Positions 26,058-35,509 of a stretch of 64,000 nt of DNA are shown one piece after another. The notes below the pieces were generated by a model. That model was not told where the DNA came from, did no database searches, and saw only the letters and a list, made by a program, of their open reading frames with translations. Position 1 is the first letter of the stretch. Each line of letters begins with the position of its first letter. Made by a program: the position numbers and the translations under genes. This DNA comes from AAA164-E04 sp014239995 (GTDB taxonomy: Bacteria > Verrucomicrobiota > Verrucomicrobiia > Limisphaerales > AAA164-E04): positions 1 to 64,000 of the forward strand of contig JAQWLM010000035.1 in NCBI GenBank assembly GCA_029247315.1, read 5' to 3'.

Positions 26058-27049
26058 AGACACTGCATCACATCTTCAAGGCACTTCGGGAAGCGGGAGA
26101 CACGGGCATCCATGGAACGGAAATCTCCAATAATCTGGGGATCAGCCGGGCAGCCGTCTGGTCGCACATCGAGGAATTACGGACACTTGGATACCACATC
26201 GATGCAGGACCACATCGAGGATACCAATTGATCAAGACACCGGATATCCTTCTGGCCGACGACATCACATCCCAATTACAGGCCGACACCATTGTTGGCA
26301 ATACGGTTCAGATCTTCCGTCAAACCGCCTCCACCAATCAGCTCGTTGACCAGATGGGACTGGGTGGGGTAGCCGAAGGCATGGTCGTTTTTGCAGAATC
26401 ACAGACAGAAGGACGAGGTCGACTGGGACGCAAGTGGCTCTCTCCAGAAGGCAAAGGTCTGTGGTTTTCCCTGCTTCTGCGTCCGCCCCTTCGCCCAGCG
26501 GAGATGACGCGACTGACCATCATCGCGGCCACCGCCCTGGCGCGAGCCATTCGGGAGACAAGCGGCCTGCAGCCCTCCATTAAGTGGCCCAATGACATCC
26601 TCATCAATGGTCGCAAAGTGGCAGGAGTGCTCACTGAAATGAGTGCTGAACCAGACCGTGTCCTGCACGCCGTGATTGGTGTCGGGGTGGACGTCAACCA
26701 GGAACAGGAGGATTTTCCGGACGAACTGAGCTCAGTTGCCACCTCGCTGCGTATCGAATCCGGTCGCCCCATCCTGCGTTCCGATCTGGCTGTTGCGCTG
26801 CTCAAGGCCCTGAACACCGATTACCAGCGAATCCTTTCCGGGCAATTCCAGGCAGTTGCCGAGGAATGGGAATCCCAATGCATCACCCTGCAAAAGCGAG
26901 TCCGAATCCACCAAATGAATCAGACCTGCGTCGGTTTTGCCGAGTCTCTGGACAGTGAGGGGGCTCTGATGGTTCGCACCCCCTCCGGTCACCTTGAACG
27001 CATTACTGGCGGTGATGTCATCCTGGAAAAGGAACCACACACGCCATGA
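26054..27049 (+). CDS. birA: Biotin-protein ligase / biotin operon repressor
   Basis: A 331-residue bifunctional BirA. It attaches biotin to carboxylase carrier proteins through biotinyl-AMP and carries an N-terminal winged-helix domain (GTEISNNLGISRAAVWSHIE) for DNA binding. The ligase core has GRGRLGRKW (biotin/AMP loop), KWPNDILINGRKVAGVL (catalytic Lys) and a C-terminal SH3-like domain. The GTG start at 26054 overlaps the nadC stop, and its own stop overlaps the coaX start by 4 bases. The HTH indicates possible repression of biotin genes elsewhere; none are in the window. Confidence 0.95.
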   Translation: MKTLHHIFKALREAGDTGIHGTEISNNLGISRAAVWSHIEELRTLGYHIDAGPHRGYQLIKTPDILLADDITSQLQADTIVGNTVQIFRQTASTNQLVDQMGLGGVAEGMVVFAESQTEGRGRLGRKWLSPEGKGLWFSLLLRPPLRPAEMTRLTIIAATALARAIRETSGLQPSIKWPNDILINGRKVAGVLTEMSAEPDRVLHAVIGVGVDVNQEQEDFPDELSSVATSLRIESGRPILRSDLAVALLKALNTDYQRILSGQFQAVAEEWESQCITLQKRVRIHQMNQTCVGFAESLDSEGALMVRTPSGHLERITGGDVILEKEPHTP

Positions 27050-27822
27050 ACACAGAAACCCGAAACAGAACGGGATTGTTGATCGATGTCGGCAACACAC
27101 ACACGCACATCGGATGGTTCGCGGGTGAGCAGTGGCTGGGATTTGCTGACATCCATACAAAGCCCATCCAACAAGGCGAGCTGACCGAACTTCAGGAGCA
27201 CTGCAATTCCTATCCAAAGCCCGAATGGGCAGCACTCTGCAGTGTCGTTCCAGAGGCTTCAAAGGTCATGGAGACATGGTTGTCGAGATGTAAAATGCCT
27301 CAGGGTTACCGCATTCTGAACTCTCGGAACGTTGTCGGAATCGGGATTGATTATCCGGCTCCAGAAACCATTGGAGCCGACCGTATCGCCAATTCCATGG
27401 CTGCGGCGCACTTGCACGAAGCACCCGTGGTGGTGGTAGATTTCGGGACTGCGGTAACCTTCGATGTTGTCGATCAAAAACGCAATTATGTCGGGGGCAT
27501 CATCACTCCCGGACTTTCGGTCATGACGGAATACCTACACGAGAAAACTGCCCTTCTCCCAAGGATCGAACTCAGGGATCCCGGCAAAGTCATAGGTAAA
27601 AGCACAACCGAGGCAATACAGGTCGGGGCTGTCCATGGTTATCGGGGCATGATTGATGCCTTGATAGTGCATTTGAAAACAGCGCTCGATGTCCAAACGC
27701 TTCCTGTAGTTGCAACCGGCGGGTATGCCCGGCTCATTGCTGGGGATCTGGACAGCATCAATGACATCCGCCCCAACCTGACCCTTGAGGGCCTGTTGCT
27801 GCTGACACCCGGGGACGCTTGA
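27046..27822 (+). CDS. coaX: Type III pantothenate kinase
   Basis: A 258-residue CoaX enzyme of the ASKHA fold that phosphorylates pantothenate in the first step of coenzyme A synthesis, using ATP and a monovalent cation. The motifs DVGNTHTHIGWF (phosphate-binding Asp), GADRIANSMAA and VDFGTAVTFDVV are all present, and length is typical. The ATG at 27046 lies within the birA stop (ATGA), so birA and coaX are translationally coupled; this linkage is widespread among bacteria. Confidence 0.95.
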   Translation: MNTETRNRTGLLIDVGNTHTHIGWFAGEQWLGFADIHTKPIQQGELTELQEHCNSYPKPEWAALCSVVPEASKVMETWLSRCKMPQGYRILNSRNVVGIGIDYPAPETIGADRIANSMAAAHLHEAPVVVVDFGTAVTFDVVDQKRNYVGGIITPGLSVMTEYLHEKTALLPRIELRDPGKVIGKSTTEAIQVGAVHGYRGMIDALIVHLKTALDVQTLPVVATGGYARLIAGDLDSINDIRPNLTLEGLLLLTPGDA

Positions 27823-27933
27823 AACGATTCGAGGAGGCTTTTCACGGCCTGGTCCTTCCCGCAGTGATGTCACAAGGACGCTTCAACGACTGAATTAAGC
27901 ATTGGTGAAATCATCGTTTCACTCTAGCTTAAA

Positions 27934-29262
27934 GTGATGTTCACCCGACAATCCTACGTGACCACGAGGCTTTCCCTATGCCTCAAGGGCATACTGCTTG
28001 TCAGCATGATCGCCCTCTGCAATGTTTCATCGGCAGCCAACTGGCCCACTTGGAGAGGGCCACGAGGTGACAGTGTCTCACCTGAATCCAATTTTCCCAT
28101 ACAATGGAATCAGGAAACAAACGTGCGCTGGAAAGTAGCATTACCAGCGAGGGGAAACAGTTCGCCCATCATATGGAATGATCTTGTCATGGTCACCCAG
28201 TCCACCGATGACGGTCAGAGGCGGTCGCTGATGGCCTGGAACAGATCTGATGGAACCGTCGCATGGGAACACAGCATCCTCTACAAGCAACCCGAGACCA
28301 AGCATCAGGACAACACCTACTGCGCCTCGTCGCCCGTCACCGACGGGGAACGTATTTTTGTCAGTTACGCCTCTGCAGGACTTTACTGTTATGACATGCA
28401 TGGCAAAGTGCTGTGGCACCGGGACCTTGGTCCGCAGAAGCATGCCTGGGGTGACGGGTCATCTCCCATCCTGCACGAGGAAACACTTATCTTCTTCCAC
28501 GGACCGGGACCGGAATCCAAACTGTATGCCTTGGACAAAAAAACAGGCAAGGACCTGTGGGTAATGGAACAGCCCGCTTACCAGGCCGACGCCAGCCGCG
28601 AGGACGGCTTCAAGGGCAACCAGCAGGGCATGATTGGCTCCTTTGCCACGCCCCTGTTGACACATGGAAATGAAAACCGGACGGAGATCATCATGACCTT
28701 CCCGGAATGGATCGGGGGCATCGACGTGGAGACCGGACAAACCCAATGGAGCTGCGAGGGTTTGAATCCACTGGTCTACTCCTCGCCCATGCTGGCAAAA
28801 GATGCGGTCGTGGTCATGGGCGGTTATTTTGGTCCCGTTATTTCAATCCGCCTGGGCGGCCAGGGCGACGTCACAAAAACCCATCGACTTTGGAAAACGG
28901 GGCGCACACCACATCGACTGGGAACCGGTGTCATCAATGATGGACATATTTACGTATTCGATCGACCAGGTTTACTGCACTGCATGAACTTGCAAAGCGG
29001 CAAAACCGTTTTTGAGGAACGTGTGCGCGGCCAGGGAGCCAACCCTGCCATATGGGGGTCTGCCATCCTTGCTGGAGACAAACTCTATACCGTCAACCAG
29101 TCTGGTGAAACCATCATCGCACGTGCTTCCCCATCCTTCGAATTAATCGCCATGAATCCGCTTGAAGAGCCTTGCAATGCCACACCCGCTTTTTCTGACG
29201 GGGAAATCTTCATAAGGACACACGCGCATCTATGGTGCATTGGCAGCGAGGAGACGCTCTAG
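27934..29262 (+). CDS. Secreted PQQ-type beta-propeller protein
   Basis: A 442-residue exported protein of the same broad family as the one at 2416, without EF-hands. The start is either GTG at 27934 or ATG at 27937. After a signal peptide (GILLVSMIALCNVSSAA) comes NWPTWRGPRGDSVSPE, typical of this family, then propeller repeats with W at regular positions (GTVAWEHS, GKVLWHRD, GKDLWVME, GQTQWSCE). No cofactor-binding residues of quinoprotein dehydrogenases were recognised. It may bind a polymer at the cell surface or in the periplasm. It is about 110 bases after coaX and probably a separate transcript. Confidence 0.85.
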   Translation: MMFTRQSYVTTRLSLCLKGILLVSMIALCNVSSAANWPTWRGPRGDSVSPESNFPIQWNQETNVRWKVALPARGNSSPIIWNDLVMVTQSTDDGQRRSLMAWNRSDGTVAWEHSILYKQPETKHQDNTYCASSPVTDGERIFVSYASAGLYCYDMHGKVLWHRDLGPQKHAWGDGSSPILHEETLIFFHGPGPESKLYALDKKTGKDLWVMEQPAYQADASREDGFKGNQQGMIGSFATPLLTHGNENRTEIIMTFPEWIGGIDVETGQTQWSCEGLNPLVYSSPMLAKDAVVVMGGYFGPVISIRLGGQGDVTKTHRLWKTGRTPHRLGTGVINDGHIYVFDRPGLLHCMNLQSGKTVFEERVRGQGANPAIWGSAILAGDKLYTVNQSGETIIARASPSFELIAMNPLEEPCNATPAFSDGEIFIRTHAHLWCIGSEETL

Positions 29263-29308
29263 CGCATCTTCTTTTGTTTGACATACAACTGTGTAACGCC
29301 CAGTCAGC

Positions 29309-30751
29309 ATGGCCACTTCTCTTTTAATCCTATTGGCAGGCATGGGGCTCGTGCTTGTATCCATCCTGGCATTCCGCCTTCCTGCCTTTCTGGCACTGAT
29401 CGCCGCTGCCTGGCTGACAGCCTCAATCACCCCGGAAGCGGCCCTCCAGTCCTATGCCAAGACGCAGGATTGGTCTTCCAAGACAAGCGCGTCCTTCGTG
29501 AACCAGCTTCCCATCAAACGGGTCGTTTCCGAGTTGTCTGAAACATTCGGCAAGGTGGGCATCATCATCGCCATGGCATCGATCATCGGCAAATGCCTGC
29601 TTTCCAGCGGTGGCGCCGACCGGATTGTGCGCTCTGCATTGAAAACCATTGGTATACGAAGGGCTCCGCTGGCCTTCACCAGCAGCGGGTTCCTGCTTGG
29701 TATCCCTGTCTTTTTTGACACCCTCTTCTACCTGATGATCCCGCTGGCCAAATCTCTGGGTCTAAGGGAAAAAAAACACTATGCCCTGTTTGTGATGTCC
29801 ATCATTGCCGGTGGCACCATGGCCCATTCCCTGATCCCTCCCACACCTGGCCCCTTGCTGGTCGCATCCCAGTTGAACGTACCGCTGGGCTGGATGATGC
29901 TCGGGGGATTGATCATCGGGATATTCACCTGCTGGGTGGGCCAAATCTACGCCCGCTGGGCTGATCGAAAATGGCCACTGCCGGTACGTGATTCCGGTGG
30001 AGTCACTGTGGAGGAACTGCAGCAGCAACTCAGGGCAGATGAGGCCAAACTGCCTCCCCTGACAATGGCCTTGCTTCCCATCCTATTGCCCGTTGCACTG
30101 ATCGGCCTCCAATCGATCCTTCTCTCCATGGCATGGATCCCGAGTCCAGAAACCTCCAAATGGATCAACGAGGGACTGAAATTCCTCCTTCTGGTGGGAG
30201 AAAAAAATACGGCTCTTACCTTGTCAGCACTTACCGCCATCCTCCTGCTTTACCGTTTTCCAGGCCAAACAAAGGGAGGCATGCGCGCCCCGCTGGAGGA
30301 GGCGCTCAGCCAGGGGGGGCTCATCCTTTTGATCACTTCTGCCGGGGGCGCCTTTGGCGGTGTGCTGCAGCACACCGGTATCGCGGAACAGATTCAGCAG
30401 TGGGCCAGCGGTTACCAACTGGCACTGCTGCCGCTGGCCTTTTTCGTGACCACACTCATTCGTACGGCACAGGGTTCTGCAACCGTTGCCATGATCACCA
30501 CTGTGGGCATCTTCAGCGGCATGGCAGACTCCGGCGATCTGGCCTTTCATCCCCTTTACCTGGCACTGGCCATCGGGTGTGGTTCCAAACCATTTCCCTG
30601 GATGAACGACAGTGGTTTCTGGATCATTGGCCGCATGAGCGGCATGAAGGAACATGAAACCTTCCGCTATTTTTCATTCATGATCTCGCTGATGGGGCTT
30701 GCAGGACTGCTGGCCATCGTAATGGCAGCCTTCATAATACCTCTGAAATAA
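29309..30751 (+). CDS. GntP-family permease
   Basis: A 480-residue membrane protein of the gluconate:H+ symporter family with about 12 hydrophobic segments. Segments typical of the family are GFLLGIPVFFDTLFYLMIPL, GGTMAHSLIPPTPGPL and GSATVAMITTVGIFSGM. It should take up gluconate or another sugar acid across the inner membrane. No gluconate kinase or dehydratase lies near it, but the window contains a tagaturonate epimerase family gene 30 kb away. It converges on the mobA-like gene with an 11-base gap. Confidence 0.9.
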   Translation: MATSLLILLAGMGLVLVSILAFRLPAFLALIAAAWLTASITPEAALQSYAKTQDWSSKTSASFVNQLPIKRVVSELSETFGKVGIIIAMASIIGKCLLSSGGADRIVRSALKTIGIRRAPLAFTSSGFLLGIPVFFDTLFYLMIPLAKSLGLREKKHYALFVMSIIAGGTMAHSLIPPTPGPLLVASQLNVPLGWMMLGGLIIGIFTCWVGQIYARWADRKWPLPVRDSGGVTVEELQQQLRADEAKLPPLTMALLPILLPVALIGLQSILLSMAWIPSPETSKWINEGLKFLLLVGEKNTALTLSALTAILLLYRFPGQTKGGMRAPLEEALSQGGLILLITSAGGAFGGVLQHTGIAEQIQQWASGYQLALLPLAFFVTTLIRTAQGSATVAMITTVGIFSGMADSGDLAFHPLYLALAIGCGSKPFPWMNDSGFWIIGRMSGMKEHETFRYFSFMISLMGLAGLLAIVMAAFIIPLK

Positions 30752-30762
30752 ATGGACACCAC

Positions 30763-31368
30763 TCAAGACTCACTGTCTTCAACAGCAGTCAGCATACCCA
30801 CACGGGTCCGCACGGGTGGACTCAGGTCATGGTCCCTGGCCCATTGACTGACGGATTGGAATTCCCTGGGTGTGTTGACATTGCTCCCCTCCATTGCGTC
30901 TCGCCTGTCCCAGGAGAACACACGGCTGCCTGGGTGATTAAAGAGAGCAAAAAGTGAACGCCTGCCAAAATTCAGTTCCTTCTGAACAAAGGGTAGAAAT
31001 CCACGTGGGATGATCATCGGAAAACCCCGGCGTGACTGATGTTCCATGCATGCAATACCATTGCTTGCATGAGATACCCGAAAAAGGTCACGCAGGGTTT
31101 GCGCCGATAACAGGGGCATGTCACAGCTCAAAAAGGCGTGCAACTCAGCGGGAGAACTACAGAGGCCCGTCTCGATGCCAGCAAGGGGCCCCTGGCCTTC
31201 ACGTAAATCACGCGTGACACAAGTCACGGGAGCACCCAGGGTTTCGGCGGTTGACAGACACCAGTCCCTCATGGATATCCCAAGCATTGACATGGAGGCC
31301 TTGTCAACCCCCATGCGCTGGCTCCCTCCTCCGCATAGAATATGAATGACTCTCAGTGGTTTCATCAA
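30763..31368 (-). CDS. mobA: Molybdenum cofactor guanylyltransferase-like protein
   Basis: A 201-residue NTP-transferase protein. The N-terminal motif LCGGGSQRMGVDKASM corresponds to the MobA signature LAGGxSxRMGxDKA with small changes, and GPLAGIETGL and FLSCDMPLLSA (metal-binding Asp) follow at the expected spacing. MobA joins GMP to molybdopterin to give the guanine dinucleotide cofactor. No other molybdopterin gene is in the window, so a related nucleotidyltransferase role remains possible. The strand is opposite to both neighbours. Confidence 0.8.
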   Translation of the reverse strand: MMKPLRVIHILCGGGSQRMGVDKASMSMLGISMRDWCLSTAETLGAPVTCVTRDLREGQGPLAGIETGLCSSPAELHAFLSCDMPLLSAQTLRDLFRVSHASNGIACMEHQSRRGFPMIIPRGFLPFVQKELNFGRRSLFALFNHPGSRVFSWDRRDAMEGSNVNTPREFQSVSQWARDHDLSPPVRTRVGMLTAVEDSES

Positions 31369-31470
31369 GCGCCTGAAGAATAATAAGGACCACGCTCAAG
31401 GTGGTCACACTTTGGAATACTCTCTGTTTCGATCACGACAATTTCATTGATTTTCATTTTCAAATCCAGC

Positions 31471-32520
31471 ATGAATCGTGGGTATATGGACCCTCGCATC
31501 TATTTGACTGCATTGGTTGCAAGCATGACGTTTGCAGTAGCGACTCAAACCCGAGCCGAAGTCAGCGGCGTCGTAAGCGACATGAAGTGGGCTGCAGACA
31601 ACCTCCTGAACGCCCTGAACGAGGAGGAAAGATCTGCCGCAAGCTTTGAATTCAAAGGTGACAAACGTATCGATTGGCACTTTATCCCAAAGGATCGCAA
31701 GGGGCTTGCATGGAACCAGATGGCAGGCGAGAAAAAGATCCTTGCCCATGCCTTGCTCGCCACGGGCCTGAGCACGAGGGGCTACCTCCAGTCGACGACC
31801 ATCATGACCTTGGAGAAAATCCTGCAGGATCTGGAGGGGCCCGACCGCCGCTTTCCGAGAGATCCTGAGCTGTATCATGTCTGTATCTTCGGGCAACCCT
31901 CCTCAACCGGCACATGGGGATGGAGCGTCGAGGGACACCACCTTTCCGTCAACTTCACCATTGTCAAGGGGCAGAGCATCTCAGCAACCCCTCACTTCAT
32001 GGGAACCAATCCAGCCAAGGTCAGCGAGGGACCTCGCAAGGGATTACAAGTGCTCGGTGAAGAGGAAAACATGGCCCGGGCATTACTGAAATCGCTGAGG
32101 CCTGCCCAGCTCAAGAAGGCATTGATCGAAGATAAAGCACCCTCGGACATTTTCACTGCAGCCAAGAACAGGGTCAGCGCACTGGAGGACAAGGGTATCG
32201 CAGCAAAAGCATTGAACTGGAGTCAGAAGGAAGACCTGCTCCGCATCATTGAAACCTACTTGTACCATGTGCGCCCCGAGGTGGCTGAGGTTGAGCTTGA
32301 AAAGATCGAAAAAGCCGGCATATCCACCATCAAATTCGCTTGGATGGGCGGCATGGAAGAGGGCGATGCTCATTATTACCGGATCCAGGGACCAGGCTTT
32401 GTGCTTGAATACGACAACATTCAGAACGGTGCAAACCATGTGCACGCCGTATGGCGCGACTTTGAGAATGACTTCGGTCGCGACCTCCTGAAGCGCCATT
32501 ACCAGGCGTTTCCGCATTGA
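31471..32520 (+). CDS. Exported DUF3500 protein
   Basis: About 350 residues from the ATG at 31471 (other starts at 31447 and 31486 are possible). A signal peptide (YLTALVASMTFAVATQTRAE) precedes a DUF3500 domain, with characteristic segments ASFEFKGDKRIDWHFIPKDR, GLAWNQMAGEKKILAHALL, HHLSVNFTIV and NGANHVHAVWRD. The family is of unknown function; the conserved His, Asp and Trp residues (DAHYYRIQGPGFVLEYDN) suggest an enzyme or binding site in the periplasm. It is not obviously part of an operon. Confidence 0.85.
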   Translation: MNRGYMDPRIYLTALVASMTFAVATQTRAEVSGVVSDMKWAADNLLNALNEEERSAASFEFKGDKRIDWHFIPKDRKGLAWNQMAGEKKILAHALLATGLSTRGYLQSTTIMTLEKILQDLEGPDRRFPRDPELYHVCIFGQPSSTGTWGWSVEGHHLSVNFTIVKGQSISATPHFMGTNPAKVSEGPRKGLQVLGEEENMARALLKSLRPAQLKKALIEDKAPSDIFTAAKNRVSALEDKGIAAKALNWSQKEDLLRIIETYLYHVRPEVAEVELEKIEKAGISTIKFAWMGGMEEGDAHYYRIQGPGFVLEYDNIQNGANHVHAVWRDFENDFGRDLLKRHYQAFPH

Positions 32521-32693
32521 AGGCTAAGAGCCCGACTTCTCTGAAAAAATCAACTCGAGGAGGGTCTCAGGACTCGAAAAGCACCTCTCCAAATGGGTGC
32601 GGGGCACCCTCTGTCCCGCTTTTTCATGGAGCATGCTTGAGCTGATTATGCAGCGGAACAGATCATTGATACGGCCTTCAAATGGAAAGTTAA

Positions 32694-33905
32694 ATGGGAA
32701 AACGACGTCGACGTAAACCAGCACCCCCCCCGGCATTGGAACCGGATGTGACATCCACCGACACCTTTTCCGGCAAAGTCGGCGATATAGTGAACTTGGA
32801 AATCACGGATGTCGCCTTTGGTGGTGAAGGGGTTGGCCGCCATGAGGGTTTCGTTGTGTTTGTCCCCTTCGTTCTCAAGGGTGAAACGGTCGAAACCCGC
32901 ATTACAGAAATCCACAAGCAGTATGCCAGAGGGGCATTGGTGCACTTGAAGACATCATCCCCAGAGCGTATCCAACCGACCTGCTCCCATTTTGGAACCT
33001 GCGGTGGCTGCCAGTATCAACATGCCTCCTACGAGGAGCAGTTAAGGATCAAGCACAAGCAGGTCCGTGACCTGTTCGAGCGCATCGGGGGACAGGCCAT
33101 GGACATCGTTGTCCATCCCATCGCCTGCCCCCAGCCCTACGGGTATCGCAATCGCATCATGGTTCGGACACAGTATAACCGGGACACAAAGGCCATGAAC
33201 GTGGGTTTTCTTCGCCATCAAAGCCGGTTGGTGGTGGACATACCCGACTGCAGTATCGCCGAACCGGAACTGAATAAGGCATTGACGAAGGTGCGAGTGG
33301 ATCCTCCTCGCAAGAACGGCATCAAATTCAACCTCCGCATTTTTCCTGAAGGCTGGAAACTGCCGCCGGACTCCTTTTTTCAGGTCAATTTCCATCAACT
33401 GCCCAACATGATCCATGCCGTGAAAGAAAGATTGAAGGATGCAGGAACGCGATTTCTTGTGGATGCCTATTGCGGTGTTGGGTTTTTCAGTCTCTCACTT
33501 GCGGATACGATGGAGACCTATGCAGGGGTCGAGGTGGATCGTCGTGCTATCGAATCCGCGCGGATCAATGCTAGCTCGATGCATCGAACCAACGGCTCAT
33601 TCATCGAGGCAACCACCGAGGCGGTGATCCAAGAACTCGTTGACACATTCCAGGCCGCTGCCACCACCATCATCCTGGATCCCCCGCGCAAGGGCTGTCA
33701 TGCATCCATTATCGAGGTATTGCGAAAGGCAAAGCCAAAGCAGATCATCTACGTCTCCTGTCATCCCGCGACGCTGTCCAGAGATGTCAAATTACTCTGT
33801 GAAGGTGGGCTTTTCAAGGTTGAACAGGTCATCCCCATCGACATGTTTCCACAGACTCAACACATTGAGTGTATTTGCGATATACGTCTTGCACACTCAA
33901 GATAG
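32694..33905 (+). CDS. RlmD-type 23S rRNA (uracil-5-)-methyltransferase
   Basis: A 403-residue TrmA/RlmD-family methyltransferase using S-adenosylmethionine. The N-terminus is basic (MGKRRRRKPAPPP), followed by a TRAM domain (about 25-85) and four Cys fitting a 4Fe-4S cluster (Cys97, Cys103, Cys106, Cys186). The Rossmann part has VDAYCGVGFFSLSLA and ILDPPRKGCH. The catalytic Cys lies in YVSCHPATLSRD; the usual form is YVSCNP, so a His replaces the Asn after the Cys. RlmC, RlmD and TrmA cannot be separated firmly by eye, though the TRAM domain and cluster favour the RlmD type. Confidence 0.88.
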   Translation: MGKRRRRKPAPPPALEPDVTSTDTFSGKVGDIVNLEITDVAFGGEGVGRHEGFVVFVPFVLKGETVETRITEIHKQYARGALVHLKTSSPERIQPTCSHFGTCGGCQYQHASYEEQLRIKHKQVRDLFERIGGQAMDIVVHPIACPQPYGYRNRIMVRTQYNRDTKAMNVGFLRHQSRLVVDIPDCSIAEPELNKALTKVRVDPPRKNGIKFNLRIFPEGWKLPPDSFFQVNFHQLPNMIHAVKERLKDAGTRFLVDAYCGVGFFSLSLADTMETYAGVEVDRRAIESARINASSMHRTNGSFIEATTEAVIQELVDTFQAAATTIILDPPRKGCHASIIEVLRKAKPKQIIYVSCHPATLSRDVKLLCEGGLFKVEQVIPIDMFPQTQHIECICDIRLAHSR

Positions 33906-33948
33906 ATAACTTTTGACTTTTAAAGGTTGCAAAGCTGGTTGCGATCCT

Positions 33949-33962
33949 TTACTTAAAAGTAA
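33949..33962. promoter_or_regulatory. Palindrome in the rho leader region
   Basis: TTACTT-AA-AAGTAA is a perfect inverted repeat in the 224-base gap between the methyltransferase gene and rho. A second weak stem (AGCCC with GGGCT) follows about 10 bases later. Rho genes often carry long regulated leaders, so these may serve control of rho or end the preceding transcript, but neither has a T tract after it. The evidence is structural only. Confidence 0.25.
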
Positions 33963-34129
33963 GCCCTGATGATTCCTACGGGCTGACGTGTATTTCTGTC
34001 CGACTCGGGCGTTCAAAGGAGATGGAACGATCAATCGTATCTTCTGAACCGAGCTTCCGCTTTTAAAAACGATGCTCACCGATAAAACGCACCTTTGAAG
34101 ATGGACATGTTTCTTTATCATTAATCACT

Positions 34130-35398
34130 ATGAGCAATAAGAGTGGCAATCACGGTGGCAAGCACAGTGGCAACCGAACCTCAAAGGGCGGTGGCAATCA
34201 CGGTGGCTACAGGCACAACAAGGGCGGCAAGAACGCAAGCGGCGGTAACAGCGGCGGTAACAGCGGCGGCAACAGCGGCCCTCGCAAGAAAGAACAACTG
34301 GATAACGGAGAAGGCTACCTGGAGATCGCCGAGAAAGGTTTTGGTTTTCTGCGATCCTCGGAACAGCATTTTTCGCCCAAGCCAACCGATATTTTTGTAA
34401 CGCCCGATACCATTAAGCGCAACAGCCTGCGGGAAGGCTCCTACATCAAGGCGGTGACCCAACCACCGCATCGCGGAAACAACCCACAGTTGAGGGAAAT
34501 CCAGGAAATCAACGGCATGACCCCGGAGGACTACGGGAAAACCATGCGCATTGAAAACCTGACCACGATTGACCCCATCGAAAAATTCAAGTTGGAAACC
34601 ACTCCTGACGAGATCGAGACCCGCATCATTGATCTGGTCACCCCTATCGGGAAAGGCACGCGTGGGCTCATCGTGGCGCCTCCACGCACCGGAAAAACAA
34701 CCGTGCTGAAGCAGATCGCCAATGCCATTGCCACGAACCATCCGGAGGTTGAGGTGATCGTGCTGTTGATTGACGAGCGACCGGAGGAAGTTACGGATTT
34801 CACACGCTCCGTCAATGCGGAGGTGATCGCATCCTCCAACGACCAGGAGCTCGACACCCATGTCCGACTTTCCCGTTTCATCATTGAGCGATGCCGACGC
34901 AAGGTTGAGTCTGGCAAAGACGTGTTTGTGCTGCTGGACTCCATCACCCGCGTGGCGCGTGCCTACAACAGCGTGCACGGCGGCAGCGGGCGAACCATGA
35001 CGGGGGGAGTTGATGCCCGCGCACTGGAGATACCTCGCAAGATGTTTGCTTCAGCCAGAAAAATCGAAGAAGGCGGCTCCCTGACCATCCTGGCCACGGC
35101 ACTGATCGACACGGGATCACGCATGGATGAATTGATCTTTCAGGAGTTTAAAGGCACCGGTAACATGGAGCTGATCCTCGACCGCAAACTGGCGGATCGA
35201 CGCCTCTATCCTGCCCTGGATATTCCCAAGAGTGGGACCAGGAAAGAGGAAAAACTTTATGGTTCCAAATGGATCCAGGCCGTCCACAAGTTACGACGTG
35301 AGATGATCGACATCAACCCGATCGAAGCCCTGGAAACGCTGACCTCCGCCCTGAAGAAATATAAGACAAACGAGGAGTTCATGAAGCGCCTGCTCTAG
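34130..35398 (+). CDS. rho: Transcription termination factor Rho
   Basis: A 422-residue hexameric RNA helicase that ends transcription at Rho-dependent sites. The cold-shock RNA-binding domain (GYLEIAEKGFGFLRS, about 62-130) and the ATPase core are intact: Walker A APPRTGKT (about 183-190), LLIDERPEEVTDF, VLLDSITRVARAYN, and the Q/R-loop region GSGRTMTGGVDARAL. The N-terminus differs from the classical helical Rho domain: residues 1-55 are almost only Gly, Asn, Ser, Lys, His and Arg. Such low-complexity extensions occur in several phyla and can add RNA binding or phase separation; their role here is not shown. Confidence 0.96.
   Translation: MSNKSGNHGGKHSGNRTSKGGGNHGGYRHNKGGKNASGGNSGGNSGGNSGPRKKEQLDNGEGYLEIAEKGFGFLRSSEQHFSPKPTDIFVTPDTIKRNSLREGSYIKAVTQPPHRGNNPQLREIQEINGMTPEDYGKTMRIENLTTIDPIEKFKLETTPDEIETRIIDLVTPIGKGTRGLIVAPPRTGKTTVLKQIANAIATNHPEVEVIVLLIDERPEEVTDFTRSVNAEVIASSNDQELDTHVRLSRFIIERCRRKVESGKDVFVLLDSITRVARAYNSVHGGSGRTMTGGVDARALEIPRKMFASARKIEEGGSLTILATALIDTGSRMDELIFQEFKGTGNMELILDRKLADRRLYPALDIPKSGTRKEEKLYGSKWIQAVHKLRREMIDINPIEALETLTSALKKYKTNEEFMKRLL
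34238..34278 (+). repeat. 12-bp tandem repeat inside the rho N-terminal extension
   Basis: AGCGGCGGTAAC is repeated at 34238, 34250 and (one base changed) 34262, then starts again at 34274. Each unit encodes Ser-Gly-Gly-Asn. The repeat could expand or contract by slippage without a frameshift, since its length is a multiple of three. Confidence 0.85.
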
Positions 35399-35509
35399 GA
35401 GGGGAGGCTCCTGCGGGCTCAACAGCAACCACTAAACAACCTACGCGGCCCGCGGAAACGGGTGGAAAGGAACAGGCATGCATCAAGCTGCCTGTCACAA
35501 AAGTCGACA

